Part shown: positions 1-17,549 of the stretch, in pieces | How positions within the stretch are numbered: the stretch's first letter is position 1 | Layout of the letters: each line of letters begins with the position of its first letter | Assembly: GCF_964355755.1 (NCBI RefSeq) | Contig: NC_092675.1 | Location: forward strand, 30,900,912 to 30,964,911 | Direction of reading: 5' to 3' | DNA length: 64,000 nt | Source of the DNA: Antedon mediterranea | Taxonomy: Eukaryota; Echinodermata; Crinoidea; Comatulida; Antedonidae | Notes under the pieces: generated by a model | The model's database searches: none | What the model was told of the DNA's origin: nothing | What the model saw: only the letters and a program-made list of their open reading frames with translations | Program-made: the position numbers and the translations under genes

Positions 1-768
1 ACATCTGGTGTATATTGCAAATGATTTTATAATCATATTTAAACTCATAGTCCGCATCTGGCTTTGTCTCTATTAGCTTATATTTTTTGTTATGCATTCA
101 AATGGTAAAAATTCTTTTTGTACACCATTACATATACTACTATACAGTCTACTCACTCAATACCTATAATTCTGGTGTTCTAAATAATAATTTGGGACCT
201 TTTGGACTTCAGTTTTCTGTTTTTGGGAGAGTTGACTGTACTTAAATAAATGTGTGTTTACATACATAAAAGGTGTATTGTAATTGCAGGTATAATAATA
301 GTCACTATGTGAAATATGTAAATATAACCTGTCATTTGTACCATTGTCAATGTAAAATTAAATCGAATTAATTAATTTTACTGAATTTTGACTTCTTTCT
401 TTTCTTGTTTGTGGTTCTTTCCTGCTATTCATGCATGTAGAAACCTAACACATTTTCATTTTGTCACTTTCACTCTAACTCAGCACAAGAGAGCACATCA
501 AATGAATTTGTCCAAAAAGTATGTTTATCAAAATAAAATACTTTGAACACAGTTTGAAACTTTATAGTACAGGTATGCCTTGTGCTGATTGCAATCTGAC
601 CTGCTCATAGTAGTATAAGCTACATACAGTATTTACAATTGTCTTTAAGAGGTTCTTTTAAAAGGTAAGGGACAAATTTGGGCTTCCTAATTTCTGTCAT
701 TAAAAAAAATTGGCTGCAAGTTTCATAATACTGACATTTTTTAAACATTTAATTTGACTGCAGACTTA

Positions 769-933
769 AAAGCTCTGTCTACACTATCAAACTAATTTGA
801 TCAAAAAAAGTGTGATGTGTCCAAATATGATAGTGCTATGCCCAAATATGGTAGTGATATAACATCATCATGTCTATAATATGGGCACATCACATTTTTT
901 GTGACATGAAGTTTGATAGTGTAGACAGAATTT
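769..933. mobile_element. MITE-like element with about 24-bp terminal inverted repeats
   Basis: The left end reads aaagctctgtctacactatc and the right end is its near-perfect reverse complement (agtttgatagtgtagacaga then attt). The interior carries the words cccaaatatggtagtgatat and a matching gggcacatcaca arm, so the whole piece folds on itself. Related one-sided or decayed copies begin near 12388, 17428 and 21343, each starting with the same gctctgtc word. No coding capacity was seen, so it is most likely a non-autonomous DNA transposon. It lies in the last intron of the gene ending at 1335. Confidence 0.65.
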
Positions 934-978
934 AGAAACATATTACTAACCATGGCTGCATATTTGACATTTATCATC

Positions 979-1075
979 TACTACCATACTACCACCGTAC
1001 TACTACCATACTACCACCGTACTACTACCATCGTACTACTACCATACTACCACCGTACTACCACCATCTAAGAAA
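979..1075. repeat. Imperfect trinucleotide (TAC/CAC) microsatellite
   Basis: Runs of ctaccatactaccaccgtac-type triplets repeat with small variations about 80 bp before the splice acceptor of the terminal exon at 1158. No other feature was seen in it. Confidence 0.8.
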
Positions 1076-1157
1076 TTGATTACTACTACTATTACCACTA
1101 ATTAATACATTGCATAATGATGACACTGACAGTTCATACAAATGTTTTTATTTACAG

Positions 1158-1335
1158 TCAACCTGCTGAGCCAACATCACCAGCACCTGCTGCTGATATT
1201 ACACCCTCTAGTGAGCAATCCCCTCAAACCGCCGAGGAACCAGCGACGGAAGAACCAGCGAGAGAAGAATCAGTGACACAAGAACCAGCGACAGAAGAAC
1301 CAAAGTCAACCTCCTGGTTTTGTCAAATATTGTAA
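1158..1335 (+). CDS. Terminal coding exon of an unidentified gene, possible C-terminal CaaX box
   Basis: A pyrimidine-rich tract ending in tttacag at 1151-1157 is followed by an open frame to a TAA at 1333-1335. The first base completes a codon from an upstream exon, so this is a 3' partial model. The encoded tail is low complexity: Pro/Ala-rich at first, then several degenerate copies of a short EEPATEEP-like acidic motif. It ends ...SWFCQIL. The last four residues fit a CaaX prenylation box, and Leu at X would favour geranylgeranylation by family rule. I could not find the preceding coding exon in positions 1-1157 and do not recognise the protein. The acidic repeats could come from many protein families, so no function is assigned. 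Confidence 0.55.
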
Positions 1336-2935
1336 TTTCTTAGGACATGTTTTATCTCATTTAAAAAAAAATTATTTTGTTTTGTTTTTCTATAACTTTT
1401 AGACAGTTTTTATAGAATAATAGCCACATAATTACATTACAGAGATACAAATTTACCTAAGTTTGTACTCAATTTACTAAAGTTTGTACACTTGATTACT
1501 TTTTGGTGGTAGGTGAATTGTGACCAAAAAAATTAAAAAGTTAACTAACTTTATCTATCATTAAAATAATGAATATAAATTTAAATAATATTTATTTTAC
1601 CTTGAGATTTAGAGCCAAGTGTTGCTTTTGGGGTTTTTAGAAAAAGTATAGTTAGTTTTAATATATCTTATTTGTTTAAATCAAAAATATACATTGCACA
1701 CATGCTATTTTGTTTTACAAGGCAAAGTTTAGCATCTGAATCATGTTTGAGTGAAATACAAGCAGTGCCATTAGTAAAGTTTAGCATCTGAATCATGTTT
1801 GAGTGAAATACAAGCAGCAGTGCCATTAGTAAAGTTTAGCATCTGAATCATGTTTGAGTGAAATACAAGCAGCAGTGCCATTAGTAAAGTTTAGCATCTG
1901 AATCATGTTTGAGTGAAATACAAGCAGCAGTGCCATTAGTTTATTGACTGTATGTATGTCATAGTTTTAAAAAGGAGTATTCCATTCTGTTGACATCTGT
2001 TTTTATTTGCTTTTGTTAAATGGAAAATTATGGTAGATTTATAGCTCTATGTTTGACCTACCAAAGCAATTGTTGGAGACGCAAAACGATCATGGTGATA
2101 GCAATCCTGAACATAATTCAAAAATTTGTAAAAATGTATTTAATTATATCAAGACTTCGAATAACAGAATAGCAATTTGAATAACTCAAATTTATCTTGG
2201 AAGTGAAAAGAAAACTCAAACTATTGTTGTTAAATGTGTACATTTAATGTAACACAGTTTGTAACTATTGTTGTTAAATGTGTACATCCAATGTAACAAA
2301 GTTCATGTCAACATAAAAAAAAAAAACCAACATCGACAATAAGAATTGTACTGTGTACATGCTTATTAAAAACATGGCTTGAATATGTTTGTCTTTTTGC
2401 AAATTATTTGAAAGGATAGATGTCTTTTCGTTACTGAACTAGTAGATAAACATGTGACGGCTGTAGGTATGTGTTAATGGTGTGGTGACGGTCAGTGGGT
2501 GTGTGAAGGCCTCCGTTTAAATGGCACATCAGTATATTAATTTGTCCCATTTTATATCTTTTTACCAGTAGTAAATGTCTAATGTCAATATCCGGTCTCG
2601 GTGTATTCCTGTGGTCACCAGCTAGACTTTAATGGTGATGATTTATATTCTGTAAACTCCCACTTCCCTGTAAACTAGTGATGCACTGGTTGTGTATGCT
2701 ATAGAAAAGGGAGTGCTGTAAAACATGCCTTAACACTTCAATGTTTATTATACTGTAAAAGTTTATGTTTTGTACTTAATAATCATACAGATACAACATA
2801 ATGCTTACTACATTTTATTATTAACAAATCAATTTTTATTTGACGTTTATACATATAGAAGTATTCCAACGTTTGTAGAAAAATGCCTTGATTTACATTT
2901 AAGTTAATATGCTTTGTGTTCATTTGTGAAATCAT
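1336..2935. other. 3' UTR / intergenic stretch between two convergent genes
   Basis: There is no convincing coding exon here. It holds the 3' untranslated region of the plus-strand gene ending at 1335 and, near 2800-2935, the 3' end of the minus-strand BRIX1 gene. It includes a short-copy tandem repeat at 1724-1940. A second local duplication of about 47 bp lies at 2218-2303, where actattgttgttaaatgtgt occurs twice. Confidence 0.6.
1724..1940. repeat. Tandem repeat, about 54-bp unit, 4 copies
   Basis: Four near-identical copies begin aaagtttagcatctgaatca and end agtgccattagt. The first copy has one CAG fewer than the others (agcagtg versus agcagcagtg). The array lies in non-coding sequence downstream of the first gene. 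Confidence 0.9.
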
Positions 2936-5896
2936 TCACCTCTTTCTATAAAAGGTACTTTTCTCAATTCCCTTTGCATCCTCTGGTCTAATAGTTGTGA
3001 ATACATCATCTGTGACATCTTCTGCATATAATGGTCCAGGTTCCTTGGCGTCTTTGGCAATCTTAGCAAGCACTCTCTCCTCGTACTTACTTCCTTTTGC
3101 AAGACGTACTTCTCTTCGTAACTAAAGATAAAATAAATTTAATTTATAAATACGTATCAAGGTTTGTAATCAACACAGATAATTCATGAAATTGACAACT
3201 CACCAAATTTGGAGACTTGTATGCAGCATTCTCATACAGAACTTGTCCACTAAAACTGCCTGCAAAAATCTTGATGGGGTTAAGAACGAACCTAGGACCA
3301 ATCTCAACTAAAGAACCATCCTCTTCAACCACCTAACAAACATAAGATGGGAAGGATTGTCAAAGATGAATAAATAAAAGTACAAAAACAAAGATATTTT
3401 GTTCTTTGCTTGTCACTCTATCCACATCCCCCTTAAAATATACATAACAGTAACAAATAGAATATATAAATGCACAAGGTAAATATGAAAATACAGTAGC
3501 TGAAATATATTGCTTTTAAATACTATACTGAATACAAACCTCCTCCTTTAACAAACAAACTTTGATTTACTAAAATGTGAAATAAATCCTGTATGGTAAG
3601 TAGTAGTTACCTGATAATTCCTGAACCACACTCTGTTGTCGGCAATTGAGAAATTAAAAACATGGTCAATAAACGGCTGACTCTTTGGATGACGATGCGG
3701 TGTACCAAATGTCTACATTATTCAAATAAATCAATAAAATAAGTTTGGAGACATCCCTTTTTTTCTTTACATTATCTTTCCATGTTACTACATCATAATT
3801 GGTGTAAAACATAGAGAAATGAGAAGTTATTCTAACTGTTATTCAAATTGAGGTCAGGTCAAAGATGAATTTTAGAAATTTGACAATAAGAGTTGTTATA
3901 ATCAGTATGCTTCAAATAATCATAAAACAAAATGTTTACACTTTCCTCTTGATATGCACAAGCAAATACATATAGGGAACTGGACTATGTTCTGAAATGA
4001 GTAATACTACATAGGGAACTGGACTATGTTCTGAAATGAGTAATACTACAGAGGGAACTGGACTATGTTCTGAAATGAGTAATACTACAGAGGGAACTGG
4101 ACTATGTTCTGAAATGAGTAATACTACAGAGGGAACTGGACTATGTTCTGAAATGAGTAATACTACAGAGGGAACTGGACTATGTTCTGAAATGAGTAAT
4201 ACTACAGGGCAGTTTTAACTGTAGGTTATGCGGACAGTTTCTCACCTGTATAAATAGTTCTTTTAAAAGCCTATTATGAGGAGTTTTATCGAAAACAGAG
4301 TCGAATGACAAAATAGGACGTGAAGATTTTAAACAATTTCCAGTTAGTTTCAGCTCAAGCATCGTGTGAACTGTGAAGAAATCAAAGATTTAATATTGCT
4401 ATTAATAAGGTGCAGTTAACATTTCTCAATCAACTGTAACTGAAATGTTATCTGTAGTTGTGCAAATTTCTAATAATATTTATTCTACAGTACAAACAAA
4501 TTTTCAGTTAATTTTTACAGTTTATTTTTTACATCACTATCTCCAATAAAAGATTCAAATAATATATTTCCAAAAAATGTTTACCATTTTGAACAAGAAA
4601 CTTGGCAGATGGTCCATGTGGTACATTTGATACCCTACAGAAACAAATATTATATATTATATCAAATGTATTCCTTTGTTATTTATAATGTGTACTGTAT
4701 AGATCTATAACATTTACAGATGTGGTTAGAATAGGGATGACATCCATGTACTGTATGATTGAATAACAAAAGGAAATGTATTGCTTGTTTACATTAAGAT
4801 ATGACTTATTCTTTCTTATTCTGTACATGCTTGGAATCATTGATTATATTAAACATTTTACTAGAATTGAATACTGCATTACCACATGTACAGGTCTTTT
4901 TTCTTCCTCGCTTCAAAATACACACATTTGCTACAATTTTTCATTTCACAAATCTATAAAAAAATATTTCAAAATGAAGAAAAATCAACATAAAGTTTAG
5001 AACATATATATTTTTGGTTTGTTTGTTTGCATTGCTCTTATGCAAATACAGTACTTGAATATACATTTGGTAAGAATGGCTAAATAAGTTAATACTAAAT
5101 ATTTATTCAGAAATCAAACACAAACTACAAACACTTTATAAATAAAATAAAGATGACTAAAAAATGTACTTACTTCATTTATACTAAATAGACCCTGTCC
5201 TTTAGACATCTTACAATCTGTAAACAAAAATCAATATTAAGTAAACATTTTAATCATTAAAACACAAATCTATTAAAATTGAAGTAGTTAAGTTTATTAT
5301 TTCTTACCAGGTTTTGAATGTGGCATCAGATTTCGAATATCTTGCATAAGATGTCGATCTCGATATGATACACCACGCGATGCAAAAACCAGTACTCGCT
5401 CTTTGTTTGTCCATTTCTCTGACTAAATAATAAATATTTTTAATTGCTAGATTCTAAGGCTAGAATGAATGGTACATTTATAAAATCAAAACTATTAGTA
5501 TTAAATTAAATAAAACACATTTTTTTATCAGTTTTTTATAAAATATAATTAGTAATAGTATCCAATATTCTTTCATCTTTAAGCCAAATTTACAGTCAGC
5601 TAGTCCCTGCCCCCTGGTATCCTAAATTAAATAAAACAATAGTTCCTAGCTAGGCCTCCTAGCCGTCATATTCCTCCCAGGTCTAGCCTGCAGAACAGCA
5701 GCCTACTTACTATAAACTAGAAAGTTTAGTTAGGCCTACTAGAAGGCTAGAGGCTAGCCAATATTATCTCTCAATATTGGTGAAAAACACTTACCGATGA
5801 AGAAGTAATCTTTGATTCACTTTGTTTTTTGGTTGCTTTAAGACGCTTTATATTCTGTTTCGGATTTGTCTCCTTTTGAAGCTTCCTTTTCGTCAT
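2936..5896 (-). CDS. BRIX1: Ribosome biogenesis protein BRX1 (Brix domain)
   Basis: Nine coding exons on the minus strand join with phase kept at every junction: 5896-5795, 5422-5308, 5217-5174, 4953-4883, 4634-4585, 4370-4246, 3712-3611, 3332-3204 and 3121-2936. Together they encode about 307 residues, against about 350 in vertebrates. Recognisable blocks in order are a Lys-rich start (MTKRKLQKE), ERVLVFASRGVSYRDRHLMQ, MPHSKP, KNCSKCVYFEARKKKDLYMW, PHGPSAKFLVQN, LTGNCLKSSRPILSFD, PFIDHVFNFSIADNRVWFRN and EIGPRFVLNPIKIFAGSFSG. These are the conserved Brix-domain stretches of BRX1. The family is a nucleolar assembly factor for the large ribosomal subunit. The C-terminal tail after the domain is shorter than in vertebrates. 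All introns use GT-AG. A 39-bp repeat array lies in the intron between the exons at 4370-4246 and 3712-3611. The VMAC-like gene starts about 740 bp away in the opposite direction, so the two may share a promoter region. Confidence 0.96.
3973..4207. repeat. 39-bp minisatellite in a BRIX1 intron, 6 copies
   Basis: The unit contains gaactggactatgttctgaa and agtaatactacagag and repeats at exactly 39 bp. Because 39 is divisible by three, the plus strand shows a spurious open frame of MSNTTEGTGLCSE repeats. It ends about 40 bp from the donor side of the neighbouring exon (4246). Unlike the RTCA array, it does not copy exon sequence. Confidence 0.93.
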
Positions 5897-6634
5897 TTTA
5901 AAGCCTATTTTTACTCTGACAAAAACAAAGTTCACTTTGCGTTTCCACGTTCGTACACATACACATGGATGTGCGTTCCTATTTCAAGAGGGCGCAATTG
6001 CAATTGGGAATAATTCGATAATCGATATCACGAAGAAGCTGCTTTTTTAGAAGATTTTGTTGTTTGAATGAAATAATATCTAATTTCTCTTATTTACATA
6101 AATCAAACAAATCTGTATTATATATTAATGTAAGGGTCAAAAACAACTTTTATCGAAATCCGAAATCCTGAGGAATTGGTAAAATAACTGAACGACGGGA
6201 ACTAATTGACACACCGCCCTCAATTATTGAATATCAATCAATTATTTTTTGTTGTTTAGCATTTGTTTTGGAATGTAATGTTAATGGTCTCTGAAACTCC
6301 TGGGACTCTTGAATATGACGGATACAAATGAATGAAGGCGATTATAACGTGCTAGGTCTAGTTGATAAGTTAAATTACAATATAATATTATAATACACTC
6401 GTTTATTGATAATTATTCTTGACTACCAACAAGGTATGCTGCTTGTTCTAGCTTAGGCTCTAGGCTAGCCAGGCCCAGGGAAAACAACAGCTGCTGCATC
6501 TTTTACTTTTAGTTAGCGGCGCGGACGTGGCAGTTTTCGTGGCAGGAGTACCTTCTGGATTGATTGAGAGTTCAGTAGAGAGGCAGTGCTTTTCAGTCTG
6601 TTCAATTTCTTGCTGTTCGTAGTATTTTCTCGTC
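5897..6634. promoter_or_regulatory. Divergent intergenic region between BRIX1 and the VMAC-like gene
   Basis: About 740 bp separate the two start codons, which point away from each other. The part near 6480-6600 is richer in GC and CpG than its surroundings and probably holds the 5' end of the plus-strand transcript. No TATA box or other decisive core element was identified, so the promoter role is inferred from arrangement only. Confidence 0.4.
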
Positions 6635-7114
6635 ATGTTTTCACCAAGTAAATCAAGTATAAAGGAAGCAAATGAACACTTTCAGGCCTTGTACAATAGA
6701 ATCAGTGAACTAGAAAAGACCGTAAAAGACCAAGCAGAAGCAATTATAAAACGAGATGACGAAGAACAACAACGAATGAACGCTGTTACTCAAAAACATC
6801 AAGAAGAAGTTACGAAACTAACCACAAATTTAGAAACAGCAGAAAAGAAAATTGAAATATTATCACGAAACCTTCAAGAAAAAAGTGCAGTTACTACAAC
6901 CTTGCAATATAAATGTCAAATAATAACTGACTTGTGTGCTAGTATCCCTGCTTTTGAATCGTACTTAACAACTCTTAAACAAATTGAAAGCTTAAATTCA
7001 GGAGAATGTAATCACATTGGCCATGGTGGAGCAAAGAGAGTTTTACATAACAATATTGATTCCATTGAATTGAACAATGAAGATGTGGAAATGGATGGCC
7101 AGACAACTGTGTAA
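6635..7114 (+). CDS. VMAC: VMAC-like coiled-coil protein (vimentin-type IF-associated)
   Basis: A single open exon encodes 159 residues from ATG to TAA. The chain is mostly a charged coiled coil (about residues 8-95), with a heptad-like start IKEANEHFQALYNRISELEK. A conserved-looking block follows, LQYKCQIITDLCASIPAFE, and then an acidic tail ending DGQTTV. Length (about 169 aa in mammals), the IxEANxH opening, the Leu-Gln...DxC block after the coiled coil and the shared TTV ending all fit VMAC, a small protein reported to associate with vimentin filaments. This assignment rests on remembered family features. Any short coiled-coil protein could look partly similar, so a search is needed to settle it. 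No introns were seen. The last three residues also fit a class I PDZ ligand pattern. Confidence 0.7.
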   Translation: MFSPSKSSIKEANEHFQALYNRISELEKTVKDQAEAIIKRDDEEQQRMNAVTQKHQEEVTKLTTNLETAEKKIEILSRNLQEKSAVTTTLQYKCQIITDLCASIPAFESYLTTLKQIESLNSGECNHIGHGGAKRVLHNNIDSIELNNEDVEMDGQTTV

Positions 7115-8446
7115 ATGATTTGGTGACCATGGGCTTTTGCATCGTTGACCATGGGCTTATTGTAGGGGAAGGGAGAAGGGTATTGATTGTGGGTTTTTAC
7201 CGATTTCTACTGAATATTTCAGGAGATCATTTGGGATTTTTTTTCTTTGCAATGTTTGAAGGATCATTTTAATTTATTCAAGTACTTAAACTGGATGTAT
7301 TTAATATTATTTACCTCAAGTTTATATCTATTTATTATTTGTAAGGTATATTTTTGGTGTATATTTAAAACAAAATTAATTATTGACCACTCAAACTAGA
7401 AGCCAACAAATCTTTCCATAACCTTGGATGAACACGATTTATTAATTTCTGAGGGAAATTTTAATTCATTTTCTTGCCCGAGTACAGCTTTTTTGTTTAT
7501 TCATTCAGGTGTATTGCCTGCCTTTATTAACTTTAGGCCAACTAGAGTTTGGGTTTTGATCCTGTGTGTGATTGCCATAACTATTCTTTTCAAACCTACA
7601 TCCTCCAAAAAATTATTGAAATATCGTACATACCTACAGAGTACACTGCAGGATTAAAGTACATTCCTTGAAATATAAAATATAATTTTAATAAATGAAA
7701 TAACCTTTTCTTCTCTCTATGATATTGAACTGAAAAAGTGTATATAGGATTTTAATGACGTCACAATCATCATTTTAATTAAAATTAAATTGAAATGTTT
7801 CAGTTACAGCATGCTTTATTTATTATGCAATAAAGATAATATTTTAGAAGTTTACATTGTGCTTATTTTGTTTTAATTATTAAATATTCACCCATCCATA
7901 TACCATGGACCCTACACCAGGGAGGTGATTTTTTCACCTCCCTGCCTACACCATCCCTATTATACTGTACCAAGGATCCTACACCCATAATACCATGGAT
8001 CCATCTCTATTATGAGTACAGCCATTCATGAATCAACATTATTCGTGAGAAAAACAAAAAATAATAATTTAGTTTGGAAATTATATTAATTGATTAAAAG
8101 TGATATCGCGGACATTTCATAGTTGCCGTTCGTGCGTCGTATGTGAATAGTTCAATGACCCTGGCATACCAATCGATGATGTAACACATCGAGTCTAAAT
8201 GTCTGTGATGTAACTTATCAAGTCCCTTCTGCACCCAATAAACACCCTTTAAATCGGATTAAACCATGCTTCAACCAGACCCTAAAAACAACACAGCTAA
8301 GCTACTCATTTACATATCCTTTGATTAGCTTTCGTAAACAATTAAGCATCGGTGATCAGCCAACACAACGTGCAATGCGTATAATTATTACAGTTATTGA
8401 ATTGCTCTGACTTCTTGCAACAAGTTACAGATCAGAGACTGTTACT
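7115..8446. other. 3' UTR and intergenic sequence
   Basis: Likely polyadenylation signals aataaa occur near 7691 and 7829, giving plausible 3' ends for the VMAC-like transcript. A short open frame at 7424-7657 has no recognisable domain and is judged to be chance. Near 7918-7944 there is a perfect 11-bp hairpin (cagggaggtga, loop ttttt, tcacctccctg). Nothing else was recognised. Confidence 0.5.
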
Positions 8447-10937
8447 ATGTATTTATTTGGAATGTATTATCTACGTATACTTCTGAGCATTCATTTTATT
8501 TGGTAAGTTTTCAACTGACGAACGGAAATCGGAAATAGTTCGTAGTAAATAAAGGAAATTGATTAGGCCTATTATAATCATTGACATTAGGCCTACTCTA
8601 TATATTTGTTTTAATTATGTGCGTATATATCATTTTTAAACATTCATGTACGTCTATTAGGGATCGATCCGTCTATTAGTTTTATACGGATAGAGAAGAA
8701 AGGTATTGTTATTTTTTAGTGTAATCATAGTCAATTAGATTCGAAGATTCTTCCTCATTTTATTTTTAAAATACATCAAATTTCAATTAACTAATTCAAT
8801 TCTGAATGTAACGTTCTTATTAATAAATATATGGTGTTACAGTATTATTTGTATACCTTATCCGTCAACAAATATGTAAGAAAAAACCTATAGCTATGGT
8901 TATGCCTAAGTGTGCATTGTTGTTGTATCTTTATTACCATAACATAGAGTGGAAAGCTCAACAAGCATTTTGCATGACAAGTGAGAAGTCAACGTACTGT
9001 GTACATAATGCTTGTTTCGATGATCCGTTTAGTTTCAATCACGCTAACTGACGGTTAAAATATAGTTTCAAATACAATACAATCGAATGACTTTGGCAGG
9101 CCTAAATCGTACACCAAACGTCAAATTTAATGTTAAATTTAATTCTTTTTACAGCACCTTTCAACTAGTTCATTCTGCACACGGTGAGTTTAAAGTAAAA
9201 TAACTTTTACACTTTTAGTTTTTGTTTGTTTCATTCACATATATTCAACAAAATAAATATTTACATTACAGAGATTTTACAGAGACAATTAATTGTCTGT
9301 AGTCCCTTTAGCACAAAACACATATAATCACAAAGAAAAAAAGATATAGGCAAAAGTATAAATACATATAATATAAAACGAAATTTTCGTTTTTCTATGA
9401 AGAATACTAAAACCATAAAGGATGATAAATTGAGGAGTTTAGTATTATTCTTGTTGCTTTGTATGTACCTATATATTAACTTTGTCACTATAATGTTGAA
9501 CCTTTCAAAAGGAATTCATTTAACTTTAGGCTACATTACAAAAGAAACTTGAACTTGGGTTAATTGATTTGGCTTTATTTGCATCTTATTAAAAATAAAA
9601 TAGTTTTAATTTGTTTCTAAATTATAGGTGAATTCAAGGAAGGGACAACATCGCAACCATTACAATGTAAATACAGAATCATTTAAATTTTTAAAAACAG
9701 GAGGCTTGCCATGATGACGAATGCATAGGGCCATTTCAACATTATTCAATCAAAGGGGTATAGGCCTACCATATGACGACGTGACGAATACATATGGCCA
9801 TTTAATCAAATGGGTTCTCAGACGGACGCATTCTTATTAATGTGTCGTTAAGTTCATGAAATAGCATAGGAAGTCTGTAAACCATCGACAACGTTTTTTT
9901 TAAATGTAGGCCAATGATATTTACATTGTGATGTTTGATCGGTTCTTATAATTATAATTTTTTGTTATTGATTGATATCGATTAGCCATCCACTGGTCTT
10001 CACATTGTAAGAATGGAGGTACCGGGTTCTTTGGATCGTTCTGCCATTGTCCACCAGAATACGAAGGCCGCTTCTGTGAAAGCAAGAAGGACGTTAGTTG
10101 TGGCAACATTCAACACGGGTTTTGGGTCCAAGATGACTGTATGACTTGCTATTGTATTCATGGTACTATCAAATGTACGGATAACAGTCCTAAATGCAGT
10201 AAGTATTATTCACGGTCTATCAAATGTTCAAATAACAATCCTAAATTCAGTAAGTATGTCTAGCAATGGAGAGACTCGGACGCGATATTTCTTGTCGTGA
10301 ATAAGTTGGGGACCCCTCATGAAACGTCACAAAATAAACATGAATATTCTACGAAAAAAAATCGCGAACCGGACACTGATATAATGCACAGGAGGCTAGT
10401 AAAGGAACAGGCAATTTTCTCATTTTATTCGTAGAACAAATTTAAATTGCGAATGTATTCATTCTGTTCATGAAAAATTTAACTATATGACGTGAGTTTT
10501 AATGTAAAAATTTAGTACAGTAAGTCATGTTTGCGATGCACCATTTAATTTTTTTTTTTAAAGAAGAGAACATTAGTCGAGAGTGGGTCTACATTTCGTT
10601 TGTAGTCATTCTCAACTGCATTTTTTGAAATCGCAAATGTTTTGATGATCATCACGTCACAAATATTTCTTTTTTTTAATCAGTCATATTCCCACTTATT
10701 GGTTTAAACTACATCTCCCAATACCGTACTTATTTAACACACATTCTTACACAATGTGATTATTAATTCATTGTAGAGACACAGTATGGAATGGGCCTGG
10801 ATGAACTTCTACAACTACAGATCAAGGACTTGCCGACGAGGGAAACATCACAAACAACAGCACATAATAACGGCAGTTTATCAACAACATCATGTTTGCT
10901 TATTATAATAAATTTAATAACATTTTTAATAATTTAG
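8447..10937 (+). CDS. EGF-CFC family protein (Cripto/Cryptic/one-eyed pinhead type)
   Basis: Five exons join in phase: 8447-8502, 9155-9183, 9628-9666, 9986-10198 and 10777-10937. They encode about 165 residues. The first two exons give a hydrophobic signal peptide (MYLFGMYYLRILLSIHF... to about HSA). Exon 4 carries the EGF-like domain (HCKNGGTGFFGSFCHCPPEY, then EGRFC) followed by a six-cysteine CFC domain (SCG...HGFWVQDDCMTCYC...KC...KC). The last exon ends in a Ser/Thr-rich spacer and a hydrophobic tail (CLLIIINLITFLII), as in GPI-anchored members. The family acts at the cell surface as co-receptors for Nodal and related TGF-beta ligands with type I receptors. The CFC His and Trp known in Cripto to matter for ALK4 binding are present as HGFW. 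Oddly, the EGF-like domain lacks two of six cysteines, positions 1 and 3, which normally pair with each other. The Thr of the O-fucose site is still present, but the following Cys is Gly. The end of exon 4 with its splice donor is duplicated 51 bp downstream. It is tail to tail with RTCA. Confidence 0.9.
10162..10257. repeat. 51-bp tandem duplication of the end of EGF-CFC exon 4 and its splice donor
   Basis: Positions 10162-10206 and 10214-10257 are about 85% alike. Both copies end in cagtaagta, so there are two GT donors at 10199 and 10250, exactly 51 bp apart. The stretch between them has no stop codon in the gene's frame. Confidence 0.85.
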
Positions 10938-11726
10938 TTACTGATACCGATCTTACTGGTCTTTATATCAACATGGTGCTCTTTGTGTTTTTATGTAACA
11001 ATTTGTTTTAACATTACAACTTTACTGTATGTCCATTTCAGTATTTTATCACACTTGTTTTGTATGTTGTTAATGTACTATAATTTAATGATAATTTTTT
11101 TTTTAAATTAAGCATTTTATAATTTGTGTTTAAATAAATAATAGGATGTTTCTTACTTAAATACAATTAAAATATCTAATTTAAAACAACATTTCATTCT
11201 TTAAGTACAGTACTTTTATATGTAATTACATAATATATGTATTGTTACAGTCAGGGTTACCTTGTGTACAACTGCCAATACTAGGCCTGTATACTCAAAT
11301 GAAACTAAGATGGGGACTACTTTCCTGCAGTGCAATTGAACTAATATGTTTGTTAGGCCTATTACTACGGTAGGCATATAATCTAAGGTTCAGCCATAGA
11401 TTGTAAGAATATTTATAACAACATCATGATTTTAACACCTTTTTCTGTAGAAATATTACAACTGGCCTACTTTGATAAATATTTAGTAGTAATAATACAG
11501 TATATTATAAGATGGTTCAGCCTAGCTTGTGATAATGACATCATGATTGTAATGCTGTATTCTGTAGTCCAATACCCTGGCATTCAATCATTGAAATAAG
11601 TAAGATGGTTCATCCTAGCTTGTGATAATGACATCATGATTGTAATGCTGTATTCTGTAGTCCAATACCCTGGCATTCAATCATTGAAATAAGTAAGTTG
11701 GTTCAGCCTAGCTTGTGATAATGACA

Positions 11727-17549
<5,823 letters not shown>

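Noticed and set aside
280-330. Micro-exon after tgcag at about 290 for the first gene
   Set aside because: The phase needed by the terminal exon at 1158 would put a stop inside it.
4036-4218. Plus-strand frame of MSNTTEGTGLCSE repeats
   Set aside because: It is the 39-bp repeat inside a BRIX1 intron, antisense to the gene.
7424-7657. 77-residue open frame with a hydrophobic segment
   Set aside because: Lies in the likely 3' UTR of the VMAC-like gene and shows no family resemblance.
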